Origin: Christensenella sp. UBA4247
GTDB taxonomy: Bacteria; Bacillota; Clostridia; Christensenellales; CAG-1252
Assembly (NCBI GenBank): GCA_002395405.1
Contig: DGWX01000039.1
Location: 1 to 8,698 of the forward strand
DNA length: 8,698 nt
Direction: 5' to 3'
The position numbers and the translations under genes are program-made. Under the pieces are notes generated by a model. That model ran no database searches. It had not been told where the DNA came from and saw only the letters and a program-made list of their open reading frames with translations. Positions 1 to 6,476 of this stretch are shown here, in pieces. Position 1 is the stretch's first letter; every line of letters starts with the position of its first letter.

Positions 1-1
1 G

Positions 2-868
2 TTGGACGTATTTTCCGATTTCGAGCTCTTCGATCGAAACGCCTACGTTCACCTGACTTTGGACGGGAAAACGCGCAGGCTTCGGCTTCCGAAAGGGGAA
101 AAGAGGATCCGCGTTCGCGCGGAAAACGGAGAGCACGCGTTCGAAGTCGTTAAGCTGACGGAATCCACGAACAATTCCTTCGGCGTTTCGAGCGCGGAAA
201 CGGACGGAGTCTTTCTTTGCGTTCGGGAAAAAGCCGCTTTGAAGATCGAATTTATCGGCGATTCGATAACGACGGGCTTCGGAACGCTCGCGCCTCTCGG
301 CTACGGGGAGTATAAGACGAAAGAACAGGATGTAACGAAGGCGTTCCCGTACCTAACGGCGAAAGCGCTCGGCGCGGATTATAACGTGATCGCGGCGGGC
401 GGCTGGCCGATTTACAAATCGAAGTATGCGGATTCGGCGATCCCGGATATATACGAGCACGTGGATTTTTTCAGAAACGCGGAAAAGTGGAACTTTTCGT
501 CCTTTGTGCCGGACGTTGTCGTCATTACGCTCGGAACGAACGATTTTTCCTATTTATCCGATCTTTTCGGCGAAGTTCGAGAGCGTGAAAAGAGCGCCGT
601 AAAGGAGAAATTTTTGCGTTTCGTAAAGCGCGTCGCAGCGCTGAACGAGAACGCGAAGATCTATTTGCTTTGCGGCTTTTTCGAGTATCCCGAACTGTTG
701 CCTTTAACGAAGGAGGTCGCGGAAGAATCGGCTTTAAAGAACGTTACGGTCGTTGAAACGAAAAGCGCGGTTTCGCTTTCGGACGTCAGGGCGGGGCATC
801 CGGGAAGGCGATGCCATAAGGCGGCCGCAAAGAAGTTGATTCGAGTTTTACAAGGCGCCTATAAATAA
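2..868 (+). CDS. SGNH/GDSL hydrolase, CE2-like carbohydrate acetyl esterase (5' partial)
   Basis: Likely removes acetyl groups from plant polysaccharide or oligosaccharide. Seen, numbering from the TTG at base 2: GDSIT at residues 87-91 (block I, nucleophile Ser88), AAGG at 131-134 (oxyanion-hole glycine region), GTND at 179-182 (block III Asn180), and DVRAGHPG at 261-268 with candidate catalytic His266. Residues 1-80 are a beta-rich stretch like the jelly-roll that precedes the SGNH fold in CE2 enzymes, including GEHAFEVVKLTES. In CE2 proteins GDS usually lies further from the N-terminus, so some tens of residues are probably missing and the TTG is unlikely to be the true start. The stop is TAA at 866-868. 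No signal peptide can be judged. It sits 58 bp before a GH36 gene and two genes before a GH127 gene, which supports a role in glycan use. The SGNH superfamily is near certain; CE2 and the acetyl substrate are inferred from domain order and context. Confidence 0.85.
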   Translation: MDVFSDFELFDRNAYVHLTLDGKTRRLRLPKGEKRIRVRAENGEHAFEVVKLTESTNNSFGVSSAETDGVFLCVREKAALKIEFIGDSITTGFGTLAPLGYGEYKTKEQDVTKAFPYLTAKALGADYNVIAAGGWPIYKSKYADSAIPDIYEHVDFFRNAEKWNFSSFVPDVVVITLGTNDFSYLSDLFGEVREREKSAVKEKFLRFVKRVAALNENAKIYLLCGFFEYPELLPLTKEVAEESALKNVTVVETKSAVSLSDVRAGHPGRRCHKAAAKKLIRVLQGAYK

Positions 869-890
869 GGCCTATTAATCAATAACAGCC

Positions 891-926
891 TTTACAAAGC
901 AATCGTTTAAGTTTTATAATGTTTTT
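891..926 (+). promoter_or_regulatory. Sigma-A-type promoter ending at the start codon of the GH36 gene
   Basis: TTTACA (891-896) and a perfect TATAAT (915-920) are separated by 18 bp in an AT-rich gap between two higher-GC coding regions. The usual start point, about seven bases past the -10 box, falls on or next to the ATG at 927. There is no Shine-Dalgarno sequence between the -10 box and the ATG. The promoter would drive the GH36 and GH127 genes as a leaderless transcript, while read-through from the esterase gene could also supply message. Confidence 0.7.
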
Positions 927-3446
927 ATGGGAAAGGAGAAAGTTTTCGCGTTCTTCGGATCAAAAGTGTTTTTGCTCGTTGCGCAGGCGGTGTTTTCCGC
1001 TTTGATCGCGGTCGGCGCGATCTTTTACGTCCGTGACACTTTGATCGCATACCGCGCTTGGAAAGTCGCCCTTCTTCTCGTGGATTTCATCCTTTCGTGC
1101 GGCGCGATGTTTGCGCTTGCCTTTTATCAAAAACAACCGGATATAAAACCTTTGTGGCTCCTTTTGCCCTTTTTGATCGGAGCGGGTGTTTTTTCTCTCG
1201 CGTTCTTCGCGGCGCAGGGGATCGCTTCTTCTTTTTCAAACGAAACCGTCGCGCGGATCGTCGGCGTCGTCGTGCTTTTGTCCTTTTACGTTTCCTGCGT
1301 TTCCGTGCAGATCTATTTCCGCGTTCGAAAAGATCGCGCCTACGTTTTGTGGCTGACGGCATTCGCGGCGATTTGCGTTTACGCGCTTTCTTTGATCTTT
1401 TCCTGTTTGCTTTTGCCGCAAGAGAAACTTTTTAAAGCGTTTTCTTCAGACGCGATCTCTTTTGAGAGAGCGAGCGCGGAAGAACTCGTTTTGACCGACG
1501 GAGATCGCGCGCTTTCCCGCGCTTGGTTCGCGGAACGCCTCGAGGGGGAAATCGGAAGCGGACTTGCGTTCGACTTTTCGCTCGGCGGTAAGCGTTTCGT
1601 CGAAAGCGCTTCCGAATGGGAGGACGCGACCGAGAAGGTTCTAAGCGTTTCGGGTGATATAAAACTCGTGCGTGAGTTTACGCATCGCGTCGAAGGGGTA
1701 AAAGCGCGCCTCGAAGCCTATTATTACGAGGAAACCGCCACCGTGGAATGGACGGTGTATCTTTCAAATGAAGGCGAAAACGCGTCTTCCGTTCTTTCGG
1801 ACGTGTACGCGCTGAACGCGCCGCTTCCGATCGCTTCGTCCGATCTGTATTTCAGCGGCGGCAGCAACGAGGCGAAGGACGATTTCGCGTTGTATCGCCG
1901 CTCTCTTCCCTCGAGAAAGAAAAAGACCTACGTTTTCGATACGGCGGATGGAAGATCTTCCGAACTGTATCTTCCGTTCTTCAACTTGTTCGGCGAAGGA
2001 AAGGGCGCAACGATCGGCGTGGGCTGGTCGGGCGAATGGACGGCGGCTTTTTCTTCGGGAAAGAACGTTCGCGTGAAAGTTTCTCAAAGCGAACTCCGCG
2101 GGGCGATCGAAAAAGGAGAAACGATCAGAACGCCTCTCGTTTCCCTTTCTCTGTATTCCGGCGGAACGCCGCTGAAAGGCTTTAATAATTTCCGAAACGA
2201 TATCAAAAGAGGTTTGGGAGAAGGCTATCGGGAAAGCAGTTTTCTGTTGTTCGCGGGCGCGGCGGGGCAGGACGATACGAGCCGTGCGAACGAAAGCGGC
2301 ACGCATTCCTACGTTGAAAAGCTCCAAGAACTCGGGCTTTCGGATACCCTTGATTACGCTTGGTACGACGCGGCTTGGTACGACCTGAAAGGAGGGTCGG
2401 ATTGGCGAAACGCAGTCGGAAACTGGACGGCGGATCCCGAAAAATACCCGAACGGACTCGGCGCCGTCAGCAATTATCTCGGCGAAAACGGCGTGGGAAT
2501 GCTTTTGTGGTACGAGCCGGAACGCGTTTCGAAGTCGTCCGATCTCTATAAAGAGATCAAAGCGAAGAATAAAACGGACGAATGGCTGATTTCCGTGGGC
2601 GGAGAGAACTGCCTGTTGCATATGGGGGATGGCGAAGCAAGGGAATATATCAAAAACAAGATCGTCGCGTCCTTGAAAGAAAACGGCGTCGCTTATTATC
2701 GGCAGGACTATAATATCGAACCGAAAGCGTACTGGGAGAAAGCGGATAAGGAACTGTACGGCGGAAGAAAAGGTTTTGCGGAGAATTTGTACGTTACGGG
2801 CGAGTATGCGTTTTTGGACGCTTTAAGGGAGGAGATCCCCGGGCTTTTGATCGATAACTGCGCTTCGGGCGGCAGGCGTATCGACCTCGAAACGTGTCGC
2901 CGTTCGATTCCCCTTTGGCGAAGCGATTACGCCTGCTTTACGGACAAGAAAGACCTTTCCGAGGCGGCGCAGTACGAAACCTACGGTTTGAGCTTCTGGC
3001 TTCCGTATTCCTCCACGGCGAATCCCTCCGCGGCGAACGAGTACGAGCTTCGCTCGGTGATCGGCGCGTGTGTGAATTGTTACGCGGATATCCTTTTCGA
3101 TCACCCGGAGGCGTACGTTTCGTTTATTCGCGACTACGAAAAAGTAAAAGAGTATTTCGCGCGGAACTATTATCCGCTGACGCCTTGCGCGCCGCGTTCT
3201 TCGTTCGTTGCGATGCAGTTCGGATCGGAAGAAAAGGGCGTGATCGTTGCGTTTGACCGAACGGGGAAAGGCAAAGCGAACGCGATAAAACCGAACGGGC
3301 TTTCCTTAGAGGCGTCGTACAAGGTGTCTTTCGTCGAAGGAGGCGAGATCGCGGCAAAGCGCGGAGAAGACCTGATGAAAAAAGGCTTTTCCGTTCGATC
3401 GGAAAAGAAAAAAGCTTATCTTATCGTGTATGAAAAACAGGGGTAA
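927..3446 (+). CDS. Membrane-anchored GH36 (alpha-galactosidase-type) glycoside hydrolase
   Basis: An 839-residue fusion. Five hydrophobic helices lie at about 14-35, 46-67, 75-99, 109-131 and 139-163. Positive charges (N-terminus, RVRKDR at 132-137) suggest the N-terminus is inside and everything after helix 5 is outside. About 175-430 is the GH36 N-terminal beta-sandwich, 435-750 the TIM barrel and 755-839 a C-terminal beta domain. Barrel motifs: GNW (498-500), KYPNGL (506-511), WYEPERV (528-534), YYRQDYN (590-596) with nucleophile Asp594, NCASGGRRIDLE (644-655) and LWRSDY (663-668) with acid/base Asp667. The EPERV, YRQD and CASGGRR combination marks a GH36 subgroup annotated as alpha-galactosidase. 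All catalytic positions are kept, so it is probably active; the exact sugar is uncertain. The soluble part (about 670 residues) matches ordinary GH36 length, so the membrane domain is an addition. The start has no Shine-Dalgarno upstream. The stop is 18 bp before the GH127 ATG, forming an operon. Confidence 0.9.
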   Translation: MGKEKVFAFFGSKVFLLVAQAVFSALIAVGAIFYVRDTLIAYRAWKVALLLVDFILSCGAMFALAFYQKQPDIKPLWLLLPFLIGAGVFSLAFFAAQGIASSFSNETVARIVGVVVLLSFYVSCVSVQIYFRVRKDRAYVLWLTAFAAICVYALSLIFSCLLLPQEKLFKAFSSDAISFERASAEELVLTDGDRALSRAWFAERLEGEIGSGLAFDFSLGGKRFVESASEWEDATEKVLSVSGDIKLVREFTHRVEGVKARLEAYYYEETATVEWTVYLSNEGENASSVLSDVYALNAPLPIASSDLYFSGGSNEAKDDFALYRRSLPSRKKKTYVFDTADGRSSELYLPFFNLFGEGKGATIGVGWSGEWTAAFSSGKNVRVKVSQSELRGAIEKGETIRTPLVSLSLYSGGTPLKGFNNFRNDIKRGLGEGYRESSFLLFAGAAGQDDTSRANESGTHSYVEKLQELGLSDTLDYAWYDAAWYDLKGGSDWRNAVGNWTADPEKYPNGLGAVSNYLGENGVGMLLWYEPERVSKSSDLYKEIKAKNKTDEWLISVGGENCLLHMGDGEAREYIKNKIVASLKENGVAYYRQDYNIEPKAYWEKADKELYGGRKGFAENLYVTGEYAFLDALREEIPGLLIDNCASGGRRIDLETCRRSIPLWRSDYACFTDKKDLSEAAQYETYGLSFWLPYSSTANPSAANEYELRSVIGACVNCYADILFDHPEAYVSFIRDYEKVKEYFARNYYPLTPCAPRSSFVAMQFGSEEKGVIVAFDRTGKGKANAIKPNGLSLEASYKVSFVEGGEIAAKRGEDLMKKGFSVRSEKKKAYLIVYEKQG

Positions 3447-3464
3447 CGGGGGAATGTGACTGAT

Positions 3465-5255
3465 ATGAAAAACGTGTTTTCCTATCTTGCGAACGGCGCC
3501 CAAAACTATGAAAGCGCCGCGGACGCGTACGTCCGATTTATAACGGAGAAGCAAATCTCCGATCCCGAACTGTGGAAAAAATTCGTTCGCGTTTTCAAAA
3601 CGCGCGAGGACGTTTTCGACAACGGTTGGCGCGGCGAGTATTTCGGCAAGATGATGCGCGGCGCGGCGCTGACGTATCGCTATCGCCCAAGCGAGGATTT
3701 ATATAAGGTGCTGGAAGGGGCGATTCTTGACCTTTTGTCCGTAGCGGACGAAGAAGGACGTATCGCAACGTATCCGGCGGCGCACGACCTTTGCGGCTGG
3801 GATCTGTGGGTAAGAAAGTACGTCCTCGTCGGCTGTTTGTATTTTTACGATATTTGCAAGAGCGAAGAACTCAAAGAGAAGATCTTGTCCGCGCTCGTTC
3901 GCCATGCGGACGCGATTTTGGAGCGCGTGGGAGAGGGAAAAACGTCGATCACCGATACTTCCGCCATGTACGGCGGCATCAATTCTTCTTCGATCTTGGA
4001 GCCCATCGTCGAACTCTATAAAAAAACGGGGTATGATCGATATCTCGCTTTCGCGGAATATCTCGTCCGAAAAGGCGGTTGCAAAAATGGGAACGTTTTG
4101 GATGCGATCGAACTCGGAACGCCGCCCGTCGATCTCCCGACGACGAAAGCCTACGAAACGATCTCTTATATCGAGGGCGTGCTCGCTTACGGGGAAGCAA
4201 CGGGGAAGGCGGAGTACGTTGCGCTTGCCGAACGGTTTTGGGAGCTCGTCCGCGAGAACGAGATCACGGCGATCGGCTCCGCCGGATGCCGAGACGAGCA
4301 CTTCGATCACGCCGCGATCACGCAAACGAAAAAGCGTAAGAAATACTATATTATGCAGGAAACCTGCGTTACCGTAACTTGGATGCGTTTCTCCGAAAGA
4401 TTGCTTCGCCTGACCGGCAAGGCGCGTTATGCGGACGAGATCGAGATCTCCGCGCTGAACGCCCTTTACGGAAGCGTGAATCTGTATGGTAACAAACAGT
4501 ACTGCAAAGAGGAAAAACGCTTCCTCGAAGGCGTTCCGTTCGATAGCTATTCGCCCCTCGTTTCGGCGCGGCGCGGCATCGGGATCGGCGGTTTCAAGCG
4601 CTTTTCCGAAGGCGGATATTACGGTTGCTGCGCTTGCATCGGCGCCGCGGGAACGGCGCTTTTCCCCTTGTCTTCGGCGATGCGAACGGCGGACGGATTG
4701 TCGATCCTCTTTTATCAGGAAGGCGCGATCGAGTACCTTTCCGAGCGCGGTGAAAAGGCGGTTTTCGAGATCACGGGCGATCTCGCGCTCGGTGAGATCA
4801 AGATCGTTTGCCGCGCGGAAGCTCCGGTCGAACTTGCGCTCGGGTTGCGGATTCCCTCTTGGAGCGTTTTGCCGACCGTTCGCGCGTTCGGCGAAGCGTC
4901 GATCCCCGAAAGCGGGTTCTTTTCTCTGCGTAGGGTCTGGAAAGAAGGCGACGAGATCCGAATTTCGCTGAATCCGGCGCTCTTGGTTGAAGAAAACGGC
5001 GGAAAGGTCGCGTTTCGTTACGGACCTTTTACCCTTGCGCGCGACGAAGGAAAGGAATGCCCGTTTGCGCCACGCAAGCTTTCGATTCCCTCGGAAGGCG
5101 TAACGTACGAAAAACTGCCGCTTCGCGAGGGCGAGCGCGTGCGTATCAAGATCCATGCGAAAAACCGCTCGTTTCTTTTTACCGATTACGCTTCCTGCGG
5201 TAAGCATTGGACGAAGTTTCGCAGCCGCGTTACGGTTTGGAACGAAACCAAATAA
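3465..5255 (+). CDS. GH127 (DUF1680) beta-L-arabinofuranosidase-type glycoside hydrolase
   Basis: Predicted to release L-arabinofuranose in the cytoplasm; no signal peptide or membrane helix is seen. Numbering from ATG 3465 (596 aa). The first two thirds look like the alpha/alpha barrel, with GEYFGKMMRGA near 57-67 and YPAAHDLCGWDLW near 103-115. The zinc/cysteine site of the family is present: ETC at 299-301 (Glu299, Cys301) and the pair Cys388-Cys389, matching Glu338, Cys340, Cys417 (nucleophile) and Cys418 of HypBA1. Glu278 in DEHFD is the candidate acid/base (Glu322 in HypBA1). The C-terminal beta domain has LRIPSWS (461-467), RRVWKEGDE (489-497) and VAFRYGPF (515-522), all typical. The usual CCPPN is CCACI here. 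A GTG at 3456 would add three residues, but GGGGGA (3448-3453) lies two bases from it and 11 from the ATG, so the ATG is preferred. Downstream of the GH36 gene and followed by a terminator. GH146 or another related activity is possible. Confidence 0.88.
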   Translation: MKNVFSYLANGAQNYESAADAYVRFITEKQISDPELWKKFVRVFKTREDVFDNGWRGEYFGKMMRGAALTYRYRPSEDLYKVLEGAILDLLSVADEEGRIATYPAAHDLCGWDLWVRKYVLVGCLYFYDICKSEELKEKILSALVRHADAILERVGEGKTSITDTSAMYGGINSSSILEPIVELYKKTGYDRYLAFAEYLVRKGGCKNGNVLDAIELGTPPVDLPTTKAYETISYIEGVLAYGEATGKAEYVALAERFWELVRENEITAIGSAGCRDEHFDHAAITQTKKRKKYYIMQETCVTVTWMRFSERLLRLTGKARYADEIEISALNALYGSVNLYGNKQYCKEEKRFLEGVPFDSYSPLVSARRGIGIGGFKRFSEGGYYGCCACIGAAGTALFPLSSAMRTADGLSILFYQEGAIEYLSERGEKAVFEITGDLALGEIKIVCRAEAPVELALGLRIPSWSVLPTVRAFGEASIPESGFFSLRRVWKEGDEIRISLNPALLVEENGGKVAFRYGPFTLARDEGKECPFAPRKLSIPSEGVTYEKLPLREGERVRIKIHAKNRSFLFTDYASCGKHWTKFRSRVTVWNETK

Positions 5256-5283
5256 ACGGTTTTTTGAAATACAAAAACGAGAT

Positions 5284-5326
5284 ATTCCCTTTTCCTTGCG
5301 TTCGGGCGGGAAAAGGGAATTTTTTT
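5284..5326 (+). terminator. Rho-independent terminator after the GH127 gene
   Basis: A perfect 12-bp stem pairs ATTCCCTTTTCC (5284-5295) with GGAAAAGGGAAT (5309-5320) around a 13-base loop, and continues directly into a run of seven T (5320-5326). It lies 29 bp after the GH127 stop. On the minus strand the hairpin is followed, after a short gap, by TTTTT, so it may also stop lysR transcripts weakly. Confidence 0.92.
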
Positions 5327-5341
5327 ACGAAGGTCCTTTCC

Positions 5342-5512
5342 GCCGCGAGGATCGGCGAAAGAAAAGGGAAAAAGAATATCATAACGACGGCGTTCGAACA
5401 CCACGCCGTGCTGCACACTTTGAATAAGCTTGAAAAGCAAGGCTTCGAAGGAACGTACTTGCCGGTGGGAAAGGAAGGGAGCGGGCGATCGGCTCTCCGA
5501 GAATTCTATTGA
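5342..5512 (+). pseudogene. Internal fragment of a NifS/IscS-type cysteine desulfurase (gene remnant)
   Basis: In frame from about 5342 the DNA reads KGKKNIITTAFEHHAV, then LHTLNKLEKQGFEGTYLPVG, then KEGSGRSALREF and a TGA at 5510-5512. This is the segment of class V aminotransferase-fold cysteine desulfurases around the His that stacks on PLP (the EHHAV motif), followed by the strand TYLPV. The rest of the roughly 390-residue enzyme is absent: no N-terminal GATEADN-like PLP region, no Schiff-base Lys, no catalytic Cys loop. No start codon or ribosome binding site precedes it, and the upstream frame runs back through the terminator hairpin. The last ten codons fit the family poorly (an LRE-like match after a short deletion is possible). 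The end overlaps the 3' end of lysR by seven bases. Homology rests on recalled family consensus; loss of function is inferred from length. A newly recruited small protein is unlikely but not excluded. Confidence 0.8.
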
Positions 5513-6372
5513 ACGACTTCTTTTAATTTGGATAGGAAGAGCAAAACTTCGGGGCGCAGCTCTTCTTTTTTCGTTATGGCAACGATGCGGATCGAGGCGC
5601 TTGTATCAAAGGGGAGAAAAGCGCAATCTCCCCCTTCCGCTTGATAAAAGGCGGGGGATAAGCAGATCGCCTTGCCGGCCGCAACGAGGGTCAGACTCGT
5701 ATCGTGAGAATCGCTGTTCATCGTTCGAACGAGCCCTTCTTTTACAAGTTCGTTTTGCAATTTTTGCAAATTTTTTCTGGATGCGGATCCCACGAGCAAC
5801 GTTCGCCCCACGATGTTTTCCTTTTTTACGATGGGTAGGCGGGTCAATACGTCCTCTTTTCTTGTAAGCAATCGGATCGGGCAGTCATACAAAAAAACGC
5901 TTTTCGCGCCTCTGATCCCGCGAAAATCTTCTTCGTCTCCCACGATCAGATCGAGGTCTCCTTTCAGAAAGGATTCCACGATGTTATTTTGGGAAAAGAT
6001 CGGAACGACGGATACTTCCGGCCGCGTCTTATTCAGCTTTTCGATGGCGGAAGGAAGGCGAGGGAAATAGGATCTGCGAGGAAGCCCGATTCGTATTTCT
6101 TTTTCGTAATGAAAGGCAAAATTTTGCCCCCGCTCGATCGCTTCGTTCAACCGCTTGTATATTTCTTCGATCTCTCGGATGAAAGTTCTTCCCGCCGGCG
6201 TCAGCGAAACGCTTTTTCCGTTTCGTTCGAAAATGAAAAAGCCGATTTCTTTTTCGAGGCAGGCGATTTGATAAGAGAGCGCGGGTTGACTCATATACAG
6301 CCGCTCCGCCGTTTCTCGAAAGGAGAGGCTTTTCGCAAGTTCGATCAAAGATACCATTTCTTTTGTATTCAT
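5506..6372 (-). CDS. LysR-type transcriptional regulator
   Basis: A 288-residue regulator of usual LysR length. The N-terminal winged helix-turn-helix covers about 1-60: LAKSLSFRETAERLYMSQPA (12-31), LSYQIACLEKEIG and SLTPAGRTF (56-64). A linker helix (about 65-88) leads to a periplasmic-binding-protein-like effector domain from 92 (IRIGLPRR), with DLDLIVGDEED (139-149) and VAAGKAICLSP (230-240). That last motif carries a Cys where family members usually have a small hydrophobic residue. The start is fixed by family alignment: the SF of the helix-turn-helix lies at 17-18, as is normal, so ATG 6370-6372 is right although it has no Shine-Dalgarno sequence. The stop is TAG, unlike the TAA of its neighbours. 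It is divergent from the redox operon starting at 6477, which is the standard LysR arrangement, so it probably controls that operon and itself. The effector is unknown; a redox-active or aromatic compound is plausible from the neighbours. Confidence 0.93.
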   Translation of the reverse strand: MNTKEMVSLIELAKSLSFRETAERLYMSQPALSYQIACLEKEIGFFIFERNGKSVSLTPAGRTFIREIEEIYKRLNEAIERGQNFAFHYEKEIRIGLPRRSYFPRLPSAIEKLNKTRPEVSVVPIFSQNNIVESFLKGDLDLIVGDEEDFRGIRGAKSVFLYDCPIRLLTRKEDVLTRLPIVKKENIVGRTLLVGSASRKNLQKLQNELVKEGLVRTMNSDSHDTSLTLVAAGKAICLSPAFYQAEGGDCAFLPFDTSASIRIVAITKKEELRPEVLLFLSKLKEVVQ

Positions 6373-6378
6373 AAAAAT

Positions 6379-6387
6379 ATTCTATCA
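6379..6387 (-). promoter_or_regulatory. Extended -10 promoter of lysR, six bases before the ATG
   Basis: Read on the minus strand, TGATAGAAT is an extended -10 element (TG, one base, then TAGAAT at 6384-6379). No good -35 box is seen 17-18 bp upstream (TGTATC), as is common for extended -10 promoters. Six bases (ATTTTT) separate the hexamer from the ATG and contain no Shine-Dalgarno, so transcription would begin at or next to the start codon. Confidence 0.5.
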
Positions 6388-6442
6388 TATATAAATATTT
6401 TGATACAGTATTTTTTATTAAAAAGTGTTATTGTAAAGACAG

Positions 6443-6460
6443 ACGGAAGGAAATATCCGT
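6443..6460 (+). promoter_or_regulatory. Small inverted repeat in the leader of the redox operon
   Basis: ACGGA (6443-6447) and TCCGT (6456-6460) are perfect inverted arms with an 8-base spacer. The right arm ends five bases before the GAGGAG ribosome binding site (6465-6470) of the first gene. It could be a weak RNA hairpin near the ribosome binding site or half of a protein-binding dyad. With 5-bp arms it may be chance. Confidence 0.3.
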
Positions 6461-6476
6461 TCAAGAGGAGTCAGAT

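Larger units (their letters stand above)
6373..6476. promoter_or_regulatory. Divergent lysR/redox-operon control region
   Basis: A 104-bp gap, AT-rich from 6373 to about 6435. Candidate operator elements: the dyad ATAC-A-GTAT at 6403-6411; inverted arms TATCA (6383-6387) and TGATA (6401-6405) 13 bp apart; and AAATATT repeated at 6375-6381 and 6393-6399, an 18-bp offset. TATTGT (6429-6434) could be the rightward -10 box, but no good -35 box is properly spaced from it, which would suit an activator-dependent promoter. The exact LysR box cannot be fixed by eye because AT-rich DNA gives chance dyads. Confidence 0.5.

Noticed and set aside
867..892. Possible terminator AAGGC/GCCTT after the esterase gene
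   Set aside because: The stem is only five base pairs with a 16-base loop and no U-tract, and it overlaps the -35 box of the next promoter.
1764..2621. Minus-strand open frame (285 codons) opposite the GH36 catalytic domain
   Set aside because: It overlaps conserved GH36 motifs on the other strand and its translation is low-complexity, Arg- and Phe-rich and unlike any family.
3699..5207. Long minus-strand open frame (502 codons) opposite the GH127 gene
   Set aside because: It is Arg/Phe/Lys-rich with no recognisable fold, no ribosome binding site and no promoter, and lies wholly inside a well-supported GH127 gene. It is a codon-bias shadow.
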